DNA from: Meandrina meandrites
Lineage: Eukaryota > Cnidaria > Anthozoa > Scleractinia > Meandrinidae
DNA: 64,000 nucleotides
NCBI GenBank assembly: GCA_963693305.1
Contig: OY855907.1
Location: 39,458,856 to 39,522,855, forward strand
Reading direction: 5' to 3'
Both the position numbers and the translations under genes were made by a program. The notes under the pieces were generated by a model. It made no database searches. It was not told where the DNA came from and worked only from the letters and a program-made list of their open reading frames with translations. Shown here in pieces: positions 25,302-38,076 of the stretch (its first letter is position 1; the number at the start of each line of letters is the position of its first letter).

Positions 25302-28187
25302 AAGTGTGCACATAAGTGTGCACAAAAATGACTGCACAAGCACATAAGTGTGCACAAAGATGACTGTACACCCACAGAAGTTTACAAAAAAATGACTGCA
25401 CACGCATATAAGTGTGCAAAAAAATAACTGTACACGCACATAAGTGTGCCCAAAGGTGACTGTACACCCACATAAGTGTGCACAAAAATAACTGCAAACC
25501 CACATAAGTGTGCACAATAATGACTGCACACGCACATAAGTGTGCACAAAAATGACTGTACACGCACATAAGTGTGCACAAAAATGACTGTACACGCACA
25601 TAAGTGTGCACAAAAATGACTGTACACGCACATAAGTGTGAACAAAAATGACTCTACAACGACATAAGTGTGCACAAAAATGAATGTACACCCACATAAG
25701 TGTGAACAAAAATGACTGTACACGCACAAAAGTGTGCACAAAAATTACTGTACACCCACATAAGTGTGCACAATAATGACTGTACACGCACATAAGAGTG
25801 CACTTTAATGACCGTACACGCACATAAGTGTGCACAATAATGACTGTACACGCACATAAGTTTGCACAAAAATGACTATACACGCACATACGTGTGCACA
25901 AAATGACTGTACACCGACATAAGTGTACACAAAAATGAATGTACACCCACGTAAGTGTGCACAAAAATAACTGTACACGCACATAAGTGTGCGCAAAAAT
26001 GACTGTACACCCACATAAGTGTAGACATAAATGACTGTACATGCACATAAGTATGCGCAAAAATGACTGCACACGCACATAAGTGTGCACAAAGATGACT
26101 GTACACGCACAGAAGTTTACACAAGACTGACTGTAAAGCATATCAGTGTGCACAAAAATAACTGTACACCCACATAACTGTGCACAAAAAAGACTGTACA
26201 CCCAGATAAGGGTGCACAAAAATGACCTTACACCCACATAAGTGTGCATAATAATGACTGTACACCCACATAAGTGTGCACAATAATGACTGTACACGCA
26301 CATAAGAGTGCACTTTAATGACCGTACACGCACATAAGTGTGCACAATAATGACTGTACACGCACATAAGTTTGCACAAAAATGACTATACACGCACATA
26401 CGTGTGCACAAAATGACTGTACACCGACATAAGTGTACACAAAAATGAATGTACACCCACGTAAGTGTGCACAAAAATGACTGTACACGCACATAAGTGT
26501 GCGCAAAAATGACTGTACACCCACATAAGTGTAGACATAAATGACTGTACATGCACATAAGTATGCGCAAAAATGACTGCACACGCACATAAGTGTGCAC
26601 AAAGATGACTGTACACGCACAGAAGTTTACACAAGACTGACTGTAAAGCATATCAGTGTGCACAAAAATAACTGTACACCCACATAACTGTGCACAAAAA
26701 AGACTGTACACCCAGATAAGGGTGCACAAAAATGACCTTACACCCACATAAGTGTGCATAATAATGACTGTACACCCACATAAGTGTGCATAATAATTAC
26801 TTTACACGCTCATAAGTGTGCATAATAATGACTGTACACGCCCATAAGTGTGAATAATAATGACTTTACACCCACATAAGTGTGCATAATAATGACTGTA
26901 CACCCACGTAAGTGTGCATAATAATGACTTTACACGCACATAAGTGTGCATAATAATGACTGTACACGCCCATAAGTGTGAATAATAATGACTTTATACC
27001 CACATAAGTGTGCATAATAATGACTGTACACCCACATAAGTGTGCATAATAATGACTTTACACGCACATAAGTGTGCATAATAATGACTGTACACGCCCA
27101 TAAGTGTGCACAAAAATGAATGCACACGCCCATAAGTGTGCATAATAATGACTGTACACGCACATAAGTGTGCATAATAATGACTGTACACGCACATAAG
27201 TGTGCATAATAATGACTTTACACGCACATAAGTGTGTACAAAAATGACCTTACACCCAGATAAGTGTGCACAAAACTGACTGTACACCCACATAAGTGTA
27301 GACATAAATGACTGTACACGCACATGAGTGTGTACAAAAATGACTGTACACGCACCTAAGTGTCCACAAAGATGAGTGTACACCCACAGAAGTTTGCACA
27401 AAAATGACTGCACACGCATATAAGTGTGCACAAAAATAACTGTACACGCACATAAGTGTGCACAATAATGACTATACACCCACATAAGTGTACACAAAAA
27501 TGACTGTACACCCACATAAGTGTGCACAAAAATGACTGTACACCCACATATGTGTGCAGAAAAATGACAGTACACGCACATAAGTGTGCACAATAATGAC
27601 TATACACCCACGTAAGTGTACACAAAAATGACTGTACACCCACAGAAGTTTGCACAAAAATGACTGTACACGCACATAAGTGTGCACAAAAATGACTGTA
27701 CACCCACATATGTGTGGAGAAAAATGACAGTACACGCACGTAAGTGTGCAGAAAAATGACTTTACACGCACATAAGTGTGCACAAAAATGACTGTACACC
27801 CACATATGTTTGCAGAAAAATGACAGTACACGCACGTAAGTGTGCACAAAAATAACTGTACACCCACATAACTGTGCACAAAAATGACTGTACACGCACA
27901 TATGTGTGCAGAAAAATGACAGTACACGCACGTAAGTGTGCACAAAAATGACTTTACACGCACATAAGTGTGCACAAAAATGACTGTACACCCACATATG
28001 TGTGCAGAAAAATGACAGTACACGCACGTAAGTGTGCACAAAAATGACTGTACCCCGACATAAGTGTGCACAAAGATGACTGTACACCCACAGAAGTTTG
28101 CACAAAAATGACTGTACACGCACAAAAGTGTGCACAAAAATAACTGTAAACGCACATAAGTGTGCACAATAATGACTGTACACCCCA
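25302..28187. repeat. Long 32-bp array B, copy 3
   Basis: About 90 monomers. A block of 510 bp is tandemly duplicated (25805-26110 recurs at 26315-26620). From about 26750 to 27235 the array is dominated by a variant with GCATAATAATGACT in place of GCACAAAAATGACT, a locally homogenised subfamily. Confidence 0.93.
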
Positions 28188-28254
28188 TGTTAGGGAACTG
28201 GTCAAAACTACTATACAAGCTCAGGACCCACCAGAATAAATGGAGATGATGGCC

Positions 28255-28610
28255 TCCTCTTATAGCCCCCCACCCCCTTGAAGAGACCCACAGTATCTGT
28301 TTTGCCCCCCCCCCCCTCCCCCTTGTAGAGACCCATGGTCTCGTCTGTAACCCCCCTCCCCCCGATAGAGACCCATGGTCTCTTCTGTAGCCCCCCCCCA
28401 CCCCTGATAGAGGCCCATCGGGTCTCTTCTGTAGCCCCTCCTGCCCCGATAGAGACCCATGGTCTCTTCTGTAGGCCCCCCCCCCCCCCCCGGTAGACAA
28501 CCATGGTATCTGCTGTGACCCAACCACCCCCCCTGGCAGAGATCCATGGTCTCGTTTGTAGCCCTCTCCCCCCCCCCGCCCGATAGAGACCCATGGTCTC
28601 GTCTGTAGCT
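28255..28610. repeat. Left subterminal repeats with GAGACCCATGGTCTC palindromes
   Basis: About six units of roughly 50-60 bp, each with a C-rich stretch and a copy of GAGACCCATGGTCTC, whose GAGACC/GGTCTC arms are complementary, at about 28320-28605. Matching motifs lie near the right end (39125-39265). Paired subterminal repeats like these are often transposase-binding sites; that role is inferred. Confidence 0.75.
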
Positions 28611-30393
28611 GTAAACGAAAATCGCGCGTATGGCTTTAATTTCCAAAGCACTAAATAGACAAATAAGAGACATCAGGTATGGTTTCAAATCTTATTATAG
28701 CCTTTCAATGGAAAGAAAGAAATATTTTCAACTCAATTTCAAATGCATGTAAACTCATATATTTACGTTGAAATTTAAATCCATACAATCTCCTATACCC
28801 TTTTATAAGAACCATTTTTATAAAAATGTGAGGCTGAGATTTACCACAATTTTAGAACATTCTAAGAACATACCCCAGCAAAGCTGAGAGTCGGAGAACA
28901 TGTTTATTTGCCCATTTGTTTTAATTTCGTGTTAAATGAGCAGTATAAATAAATGCAAAACTGTGGTCTCACAGTACAAATAAATGGTTACAAGGAAATA
29001 CCTTGAAATTACCATGATTATTGTTTTCTTATTGCATGATGTACATAATTTATGTTGAACATCTCAGTTTGTAGCACATCTTAGACTCAAAATGTAACTG
29101 CAGTAATAACGTCTTTTAATGGTCTTCTTAAGGTACCTGCCCTGGCAAACTTGGTGCATTTTTGACCATATTAAAGACAGGAATATTTTCACTCAAAATT
29201 CTTCAAATCTTCCACACAGTCATTGGCAAATGATAAACATATTGCCAATATTTTTTTGACACCACGAGTGCTCAATATGTTAATAATTAACTTTATTATT
29301 AACAGCTTATCTTTAACATTTTTAAGTTTTTCCAGAAGCCATTTAGCTTATTACATGAAATTTTTGCGACACACTAATTTCGCGAATTTCGCGATTAAAA
29401 AAAAGTCGCGAAATGTAAGGGACGTGACATGAGTAATTTTTTATATTTTGTAATTACCTTTAATATCTGTAGACTGCAAAACAGCCGTATTTTTTTCGAA
29501 CGCGCTACAGCGGTCTTCGAATCGAGAGGTCTGGAACCAATGTCACTAATGTCCCTCGGTTTTGTCGTCAAAGAAAAAAGGCAACGTTCGTGTCCCTTTA
29601 AGCTCCTTTAAGTGCATAGAAAGCACCAAAACGAAAAAGAATAAAAGAATTTGACAAAGATTTGGACGAAGTGTTAGCCGCCAGCGACAAAGGGTCATAT
29701 TTTGATCAGGAGATGCTGCTGGCACTTAGCCTGTTCCAAGTGTTCGGTTAGTCCCCGGCGGGGAGCAGCGCCAAAAACGGTGCGTCACCACGCTAATCCC
29801 GAATTTTATTACAGATGTAAAAGTATCGCCTAAAGATTGACAAACGCACTATTGTTTTGACAAAAAAATATACCCAGATGCTCTCAGTCTAAAAGCATGG
29901 TTTCGTTGATCGTTTCTCCGCTTACAGGAATGAAAATAACCTCATTGATATCAGGGTTAGTTCTTCGTTTGAAGCTTCCTTTATGTTGCTCGCGACCGCG
30001 ATTGCCATGGAACTGTTTATACTTGTGACAGATGGAGACTGCTTTGATACTAATTCTCTTTGTTTAAGTAAAATGAGCCTTCAATTCATCGATCAACGCG
30101 TAATCATTTTCACACGTCTTGTGTAATTAAACCGGAAAAACGCCCCATCCCAAATTCAAAGAGTGTGGCGCACATTTAGTTCGTTTTTTAAAAGGTTTTA
30201 AACCTTTTTCGCTGAAATTTGGCAAGAACGTTGCTCGATAATTGGGCAACAAAACTGTGTCAGGGATTTTTCTTTTGTTGCTCTTTCAAAAGTTACTTAC
30301 TTTTGAGCTTTCGGATCTCGAGTTCGTGGGATTTGTTTACCAGGGCGAGCCGAGTCGCATCATCTACGTAAATTGCAGTAGGCTATGGTTCTG
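28611..30393. other. No gene seen; AT-rich interior of the 11.1-kb element
   Basis: Stop-rich in all frames. The short frames at 29223-29432 and 29429-29611 show no domain. No RNA gene or strong repeat noticed. Confidence 0.5.
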
Positions 30394-30483
30394 TAGCCTG
30401 TGTACAGCCGTCCCGCTCCCCTCAAAAAAATCGGGGAGGGAACCGATTTTTTTGAGGGGAGCGGGACGGCTGTACACAGGCTA
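30394..30483. repeat. Perfect 41-bp foldback
   Basis: Arms 30394-30434 and 30443-30483 are perfect reverse complements (outer part TAGCCTGTGTACAGCCGTCC, inner part CCCTCAAAAAAATCGG), with an 8-nt loop GGAGGGAA. It is probably a foldback miniature element. Perfect pairing means it is young or kept by gene conversion. Confidence 0.9.
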
Positions 30484-30919
30484 TCGATACCGTCCCATTC
30501 GTAGTTTGAGGCAAGATGTTTTCGGGCTGTTCCATTTGTTCAAGATGCGTCGCGGTCCCTTGAGAAATCTTGCGAATTGCAAAAAATATCGTTGTCTGAA
30601 AACCGTCTGGACACTATTTATCCTAGCTATATTCTTTACAAATATATACTGAAGGTTGATATGTGCTGGGATTTTTATACAAATGGATGAGGGATTGCAA
30701 TGACGGTTTCCGGTTTGAGCAGGCCAGTGCAAGAAAATAATTCAGAGCTCAAATTGAGGCCAAATGTAATTTTTATGCTATGAGCTAATTTTCGAAATGA
30801 AATGATCGCTAGATTACGAAAATACATGTATACCTTAAGTATATTCCCAAACCTATTGAAATAAAATTAGCTCAACCATTCAACGACTGCAGGCTGCGAA
30901 AGAGACTATCAACGACTTT
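30484..30919. other. No gene seen
   Basis: AT-rich interval between the foldback and the next nested transposon. The open frame 30242-30652 runs through the foldback and is not credible as a gene. Confidence 0.4.
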
Positions 30920-33203
30920 ATCCGTGACCAGGCGGTGTGCGCACTACGATCGCACTGCATCATGGTCGAAAATAAAAAATCGGCTCATTTACATCGAGAC
31001 GCGGTCGAGTAAACATCTCGCAAGTACTCAGCATAGCGCGCGGCGGAGTCGAATTTACTCGGAATTAAGCCATTTATAGTTGGAAAGGTAAGTCTTTTTT
31101 CGTATTTATATTTGTAATTTACAAGATTCAAACCATACCGTGGAAGTAGAAGTAAAAGTAGATGTAAAATTTCGAGTGTGAGATTCACTTCAGGTTTGCC
31201 GATAGCGAGCTTCTTTGCTGTTTTGATTGTTCTCAGCTGTGCTGTGAGCTTGTAAACAATTTTCCTCCCATGTTCTGTACAAATATAAACAAAACTACTG
31301 TCGAAGAGTAAGTCAAGATGGAAGAGTAAATTCGCTGACGCCGGGCTGCAGTGGTCTTGGGACTTGTTTTATCGGAGGAAATTCGGTTCTAATTTGTTGC
31401 GTCCGAACGCGAATTCCTTCCTATCTGCATTTTGCCGAAACTGATATTGGTGCTTTCTAAGATATGTACTCATTTATGGATTAATTTATACCAGTCCTTT
31501 TTTTCTAGGTTTTCATACAAGTGGGAGCTTATTTTAAATCATACTCAAGTAGTGCAGCAGGAAATAGGTGACCGAAGGAGACAAACATGCTGTTCATTTA
31601 ATGCTTAGTAAAACATCTTCCTAAGATACATGAGAAATTATACAAATAAATGTGATGGAGGAAGAAATTTCGTTTATTTTGACAGAAATGTATTGCCTCC
31701 ATTAGAATACTGTCTACACAACTAGTATGCAATTTGTTTTGCAGTTCTTGAGTTGGTTTCTTTCCCATTTCTCCATCAGACATTAAAATAACAATTATTG
31801 TTGTATCTTATCAGTGCCAAACAGTTTTAAATGGCAGAAAAAGGAAACATTTCTTTTAAAAATTAAAGTTATATCACTTTTCTCAGAGTTTGATGTCTAA
31901 GGCTGGCTTGCTTTCATTTCTACATTTCTCATGATCATTTAATAATTACTGTAAACATGACAGTGTTTCATCACATTTTCAAATACTAAGAAGGAAGATT
32001 AAAACAAAATGTGTAGCAAAATATTTTTGACAAAACTTGAGGTATTTGGAAATGTGATTAAACACTCTCTCAAGTGTTTGATATATATATCTTCTCAATT
32101 GAGACTAAAACTAAAGAGCAATCAAGGAAATAAAATTGCAGAATATGTACTGTATGAGGTTATATAACCAAACCACTTTGAATTCAGTCAACTCTCTCAA
32201 AAGGGATATTTCATGAGGACACCCCACTGAATTGTTGATAAGAAGCATCCTTTCAAATGACAATGCGGTGATGTGTTTGAAAGTGTCTTGATGCACATTA
32301 CAACCTGAAAGCAATGCACTCTGCAAATTTTTGGGAAGGTATGTGCCACTTGGACTGTAAAGCCTGGAATGAACGGACAAACAGAAACAGCCGCCAAACT
32401 TATTACACAATGTGCTAAAGCAACTCTGATTGTACACACATTCTAGGGTGCACAAAACCTGTCGCGTGATCCTGCTCCTACAAGTCCTTACCCCGTTTGC
32501 TGCCTTTAAAACCCTTATGCTGGGCAAGATGCCACAATAGCCTTCCCTGCGCCTGACATGCTTTTCTTCAGAAATTATTGCTGTGGCAGTCAGTAATGTG
32601 TGGTTCCAAGAAATATCCATACCTCCCCCAAGGATGGTTTATTGGTTTAAACCCTCACCCCCCAACCTGGAAATTCCAGTTTAGCTTCATACTTTCCCTA
32701 AACATTTTTGGCTATTGAGACCCCCTCCCCCTCAGAATTTCCAATGACCATCCTTGGGGTGGGTGCAGTTATTTTCTGGAACTGCGCAATATTGCTTTTA
32801 AAATTCATGTGAGGTTCTTTAATTTCAAATGCTACTTTCTTGTCTACATTCTTTTCCAATCCAACAACACCTACCCAGACGAAGCTGCTTAAAAACCATA
32901 CCCGTCACATGCAGCAGTACATGATCACCATAAAAATAAAAATGTACAAGGCTTAAAACTGATTAAAGCCTGCCAATGCAAAAATCCATTTCATTATTTG
33001 CACAGCACAATCTTTTTTCAAGCATAGGATCATTGGTGGCCAAATGATCCAACAATGGCATCCATTCAGATCCATGGCCAGCAAGTTCATTATGTTTTTA
33101 AGACTCTTCTCATGGGGAAAAAAGTGCATGCGTGTAGAGTCCTTCATTTGACAATGACTGGATTTAAGTAAAAAAGATTCGCTTTTTTTTTCCTTCCTAA
33201 GGG

Positions 33204-33240
33204 CGCAGCTGGGGTGGGTGGGTGGGGGGGGGGGGGGGGG
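33204..33240. repeat. G-rich tract
   Basis: GGGGTGGGTGGGTGG followed by a long G run. It could form a G-quadruplex on the plus strand. Confidence 0.8.
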
Positions 33241-33838
33241 ATGCCCATGACATCCATCTATGAGATAATTTTTTAAGTCAACAACAGACCGACCTCATAA
33301 ATCATGTGGCAAAAACGTACTTATCCAAAGAATCAACATGGCATTAATATTTTCTAGAGCTAGACAACCCATTAATGTGGCTATTTTTATTTTTATTCTT
33401 TGATTATGTTACAAAAGTTAATCCTCAGTCCAGGGCACAGTCAACAAGAACTTCAGCATTTCCCAGACATCCAACTCTCACCAGTGATTTGCTTGAACAT
33501 GGAAAAGTTCTTCGCCTGACTGGAAAAGCACAGAAAACAAATTTCAATGGGGTAGAGATACAAACATGCCAATCTCTGTTTGTTTTCCGAAATATTATTT
33601 TTTAAAGGGAACCTCTGCTCTTGAAGCAAGTTGATGTTCAGTTGTTTGATATAATGCCTAAATTACAAATTTTACCAGGCAAGGGAGAAATAGCAATATA
33701 GATAGATATTTACAAGATGGTGACAAAATACTACATGAACTGCTCACTAAACTGCAAGTCAAACCACAACAAGTTACTTTTTGAAAAATAAAACAACAGT
33801 TATAAGTTAACCATTAGAAATAATTGGCTTTGACAAAC

Positions 33839-34049
33839 CTGTTCTCGTAGAGTTGCATGTCTGGTTGACTGCACTCACAGAAGCATCCCAAAATTCTCGA
33901 TCGCCTGTCATTGGCCATGTGTCTTTCCATGCTTCTTCCCAGAACAAGCAGATAAACTGAACAATTGCAGAGGTTTCTGCCTCGGACCATTCCCGTTTAG
34001 CCAAAGACTTATTTGTACCAAACTGGTTTTCTGAGGAAAGGCTTTTTTG
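33839..34049 (-). CDS. Myb/SANT-like DNA-binding exon (partial)
   Basis: The minus-strand frame is open from after a stop at 34050-34052 to a good splice donor (exon end at 33839, GTTTGT follows). It contains EWSEAETSAIVQF, then WPMTGDREFW and a Val/Asn-rich helix, the pattern of aromatic residues seen in Myb/SANT-like domains of cnidarian transposon and host proteins. No ATG lies in frame upstream, so it would be an internal exon; other exons were not identified. It lies inside the 3.6-kb transposon and reads toward its left end, so it is probably the element's DNA-binding protein. Confidence 0.5.
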
Positions 34050-34731
34050 TCATGTTCCTTGTGTCGACGGTCTTTTGTTTTCAGGTTTGCCTGGAGTGTT
34101 CCCTCCACAACAATAGGCCTTTAAGAGGCCATATCTGCTTAAAGTGTCATCAACTCTGAAGGCTATAACTCAACAGCCTTTCGAGAGCGTTCGAGAGCGT
34201 TTAATCCACGCTGTAGATGAAGAGTTAAACAAACATTTTAGACCATTTTTGAGGATAAAACCAACAGAAATAACAAATTTGAGGCTCGAAACGAACGGTC
34301 TCAAATTACACCATAAATAAACACGAAACTGTTTAAGGTTCGAAATCAACGATTACTCGCTTAATTCGATCCAAAATAGGCTTAAACCCTTTAACAAGAA
34401 GCCCAACTAGAAATCTGGGTAAAATAAACAGCTATATAACTCCCCACTGATGTAGAACAAGCAATGAAAAACTCACCGAATTACCACGCTTTCGCCGCCA
34501 TATTGGAAATCTTCCAACCACAATGCAGTGCGATCGAAGTGCGCACACCGCCTGATCCGTGACACAATACACGCAAAGCTCACGCGCGCGAAGGTCCCGT
34601 ACGGATTTCAGCCTTTGGCTGACGATAGGTACTTTGAGTACCTATCTCAGGGCCCGCGCAGAGGGAGGGGCTGGGGGGGCTTTAGCCCCCCCACATTTTT
34701 ACAATAAAAAGAAAAAATAATAAGAACTTAA

Positions 34732-35112
34732 AGGGGCAGTATCATGAGAATTCTTCTAAGTTTTTGGGCAAACTATGCTGAATTTATAAAGCGGCACTCA
34801 TTGATCAACAAAATAACCTCTAAATGCCAAAAGGTCATAAATGCACTCTCTAAGATGTGCCTAGAACATAATCAACGGTTTTTTAGTAATTTTCCTCCAA
34901 ATAACACTGTCAAACTTGAAAACGTCGGCCCGACGTTTTCAAGTTTTAGACCATTTCTTTCCTACCCGTACGTAGCTACTCCAGTTTTAAACAAGTTTCG
35001 TGAGTAGTACAGTGCATTTAACAAGGTTAGGCAACTATTAGTGGATTTCCAATTAATACCATCACCTTCATTAGACTTTCAAGTAGGGCTAATTCTTGAT
35101 GAGACTGCCCCT
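34732..35112. mobile_element. Miniature element with TTAA duplication
   Basis: 381 bp with ends AGGGGCAGT inward on both sides, similarity extending about 20 bp further (TCATxAxAATT), flanked by TTAA at 34728-34731 and 35113-35116. TTAA targets are used by piggyBac and Kolobok elements; which applies is not decidable here. It carries a perfect 17-bp palindrome (34912-34946) in its middle. Confidence 0.8.
34912..34946. repeat. Perfect 17-bp inverted repeat
   Basis: Arms AAACTTGAAAACGTCGG and its complement, separated by one C, inside the TTAA miniature element. Confidence 0.9.
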
Positions 35113-35153
35113 TTAAGTAAATAGGCAAGTAAAGAAAGAAATAAAGGAAAAAA

Positions 35154-35202
<49 letters not shown>
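35154..35202. repeat. (ATT)n microsatellite
   Basis: About 16 tandem ATT units. Confidence 0.95.
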
Positions 35203-35999
35203 GAACGAACAAAGACTAAAAGTATTTCATTTTAACGCTTTTCCAGAAGCTGGTGATAAATTTTGTTTTTGAGTTCCATATTGGTTAATCATGTATCGAG
35301 TGCATCTGGTGAATGATCATTCAGTTTCCACTGCCCGAATAATAAACATTTTGCCCAACAATGACGCAAGAAAGATTTAGTAACTTGACAATGATAAACT
35401 GTCGTGAAGAATGGTTTTTGACATCACTAACGAATTTGCAGATTGTAGCAATAACAGAAAGAGAAATACCGTTTACAACGTTAAGCTGAAGTATAGCAAA
35501 AATCGTCAGATTCCTGGTTTGTAAACGCTAATGGCAGTAGTACTGATTTGGAGTAAATTATATTGCTTCAAGCAGGATTTGATAGTAAATCTATAGGTCT
35601 GGTTCTAAATGTTTAGTATGCTTATACTGTAAAAGCATTACAATAATATAGCAAGGCCGATAAGTACTATGTGAAAAAGTAACTTTGCAAGACACCAACA
35701 CGACCAGAACGATAAAGTAGGGTTACAATGGCGAACAGCTATTCCGTCTTTTTAGGGGCTCATCTGCGTGGTGTAGCAAATCTAAATAATGCCAGCTCGA
35801 AGGCCAGCGCAAATAAATTGCAATAATCTCTTTTAGATCCTGGTACGTTAGCACCATTGTTGTTTGCGGACAGTTGCTGTTACGAGTTGTAAAAACATTT
35901 CGCTTCAACACACTGTTTGTTCATTTTAAATCCACCTTCCGATATCTGAGAATAACTAAAACCCTAATTTTCCCAGGGTAGCATGCCTCCGCTCCCCTC

Positions 36000-36030
<31 letters not shown>

Positions 36031-36086
36031 AAAAATCTGGCTCACGCTTGAGCCCCCCCACTCAAAATCTTGCTGCGCGGGCCCTG

Positions 36087-37711
36087 TCAAAATTGTCTGT
36101 ATGTTCGAATGTCGTCAGTGTAAAATTGTTCACAATAGAGTTAACACCTGCGAACATGCTCCCAAGTGGTTTAGGGTAAAAAATAAACTGAATCAGCAGA
36201 ATCAGCGAGTGCAGTGAACCGAGTACAGACCATATAAAGAGCCGGTTAATTTGACACCTCGTGTATACAGTTCCGTATGGGGTTACGCTGTCAAGTCCAG
36301 TTTCCTGAAAGTTTCTTTCGATTTGATGCCTCTGGATGAGTTTGTACAATATGCGAGCCATGTAAGTCATGCGAGCCAGAAATCTCTTATCCCAATAAAA
36401 AGGCTCACCACAAGCTACTTAACCAAGCTTGCTGATGTGTTACTTGGGCTAACAGGAATGGTTCACATGACTCCCTGGCTCGGACTTTGTCAAGACCCTT
36501 CACAAGAAAATACCTACACTGGGAAGAAGAGATTGTCTCTCTTGTTTCTTGTACAGAGAAATGGAACAGGAGATAACTACCAGAGCAATTTTTCGCTCTG
36601 CTTGGAAAAGTCCCCAAGAAAAGGCAAATCATCTCATCCCTACGATCGAAAGCCGAGCGGGCAAGCTCTGTGCCTCTGTCAGAACAATACAGCTTCAACT
36701 TCTCCATCGAACACAAGGCGGCGGATTTCAGCTTTAGCTGATAAATTCCTCTTTGGAGGCGATATTTACTTTCGATCGTGTGCCAGTAAAAGCACCACGA
36801 AAGGCGAATTGTACACTTTCTTTCGCTTCTCGTTTCTGGTTTGGCAGCAGACCAAGGCCGAACGACTTTTATGTCTTTTATCACTTGCAGCGCGCCAAAT
36901 TTACAGGAAGAATTTTCCTCCTGTGGTTTTATCCAATCACAAACAGGACAGCACGTCAATCAAACCAGATCCTTGCCAGATCAATCTAAAAGGTGAATCT
37001 TTCTGTTTACTGTTTCCATTTAATATATTCGTTCAATCAGGCAAACTAGAAATCAACGGAAAGTAATCGAGGGCTATTGTAGTGGTAAGGAAGCCTTTCT
37101 CTCGGCGCTAACGGCGCTTACAATAGTCGACAGTAGTGCGGGGTCGGGAAACTTGACCTTCGAAACCGATCCTAGCCTGTGAAGTCGCTCCATACGTTTT
37201 CGACTGTGTTCGCAGGCTAAAAGACAAGAGGTGCTGTCCGCTTGCTTGATTGCTGTGCCACTGGTCACCCTTATGCCATGGCTATGGGACCAAACTGCTT
37301 CAGTTCCAACAAACTTTGTTGAGTATTTTTGGTGGAGAACTCAGGGAAAATCTCAAGGCTCCGGAAACAAACCACGGTGTTGTTGTTGTTGCTGCTGCGC
37401 GTATGTCGCTTAAAGATATATGGCATTTGGAAATTGGAAAGTCAATAAGCTTCTATTGAAGGACAATTAAATAAAGCGTGATACTTGAAGAACCAGATTC
37501 GTGTGCATTGAATAAACCTGTTCTCTTTGTTGTCACTTTTATTCGCTCGTGTCGTTCGTCAAGCGGAGTCAGTCGAGCGTCTTTACACTGTCACAGCGAG
37601 TAGAAGCTTGAAAACTTTCTTCGATGGCGTTTCGCTACGCTCTGAACAGTTTTAAAGTAAGCGGAGTAACTGCAGAATACGCCGCCACATCGAGTCCGTT
37701 ACTGAAAAGGG
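36087..37711. other. No supported gene; short foldback inside
   Basis: Overlapping open frames on both strands (36251-37066 plus; 36405-36959 minus) have no recognisable domain and look accidental. A short foldback with TAGCCTGTGAA/TTCGCAGGCTA arms sits at 37173-37219, and a GTT/GCT-rich microsatellite at about 37378-37400. Confidence 0.4.
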
Positions 37712-38044
37712 ATGGCTACGCGGTACGCAGAAAGAATTAAATTCAAGATGGCAAGGTATCTTAAGTTGAGCTGGCTACGCGGTACGCGGTAAGCAGAAAG
37801 AATTAAATTCAAGATGGCGAGGTATCTTCGTTGATGAATGTTTTTAAAAGCGTGTGCTTTTGTCTTAATCTACCGATTAGTTTTATACTTATTGCTTTTT
37901 GTGTCACGTTTTTAGAACAAGAAATTTTATAGAGCTTTTTCTCACCGCGTAACTAGCACATTACAATGCGATGTCATTTTGAAATTATTTCTCATTTAAA
38001 TAAATTAACTTGAATTAATTAGTTTCTGCGTACCACGTAGCCAG
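37712..38044. repeat. Direct duplication and MITE-like inverted repeat
   Basis: A segment of about 49 bp containing ACGCAGAAAGAATTAAATTC and AAGATGGC occurs twice (about 37712-37760 and 37783-37831). The second copy's start, GCTGGCTACGCGGTACGC, recurs inverted at about 38023-38044 with one change, bounding a MITE-like element of about 275 bp. Confidence 0.65.
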
Positions 38045-38076
38045 CTGCGTGGAATTTATTGTCTGCAGTTAAATAA

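Larger units (their letters stand above)
30929..34554. mobile_element. Nested 3.6-kb DNA transposon with 9-bp duplication
   Basis: Ends read CAGGCGGTGTGCGCACT inward on both sides and remain similar for about 40 bp with about five mismatches (both contain CGATCGCACTGCAT). A 9-bp duplication ATCCGTGAC flanks it (30920-30928 and 34555-34563). It encodes at least one Myb/SANT-like exon on the minus strand. A 9-bp duplication is more usual for Mutator-like or related elements than for Harbinger; no transposase catalytic domain was recognised, so the class is open. Confidence 0.85.
34648..36086. mobile_element. hAT-like element with CAGGGCCCGCGCAG termini
   Basis: Perfect 14-bp terminal inverted repeats (34648-34661 and 36073-36086) followed on both sides by a G7/C7-rich subterminal region. 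The CAGGG start resembles hAT elements. The flanking 8-mers do not match (ACCTATCT against TCAAAATT), so the duplication has decayed or the ends come from two copies. No transposase frame; non-autonomous. It contains the TTAA element at 34732-35112. Confidence 0.6.

Noticed and set aside
28211..28688. Gly/Arg-rich minus-strand frames over the left subterminal repeats (28211-28651, 28260-28688, upper part of 27472-28527)
   Set aside because: They are read from C-rich tandem repeats carrying the GAGACCCATGGTCTC motif; the protein pattern is the repeat itself.
32111..32620. 169-codon minus-strand frame inside the 3.6-kb transposon as a possible transposase exon
   Set aside because: Cys-rich random-looking composition with no catalytic DDE-type motif; a better explanation is chance.
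34640..36094. An 8-bp duplication for the CAGGGCCCGCGCAG element
   Set aside because: The flanking octamers do not match, so no duplication is claimed and the element is listed with reduced confidence.
36251..37066. 271-codon plus-strand frame, with a 184-codon frame on the opposite strand
   Set aside because: No recognisable domain, and it overlaps open frames on both strands in non-coding transposon interior.
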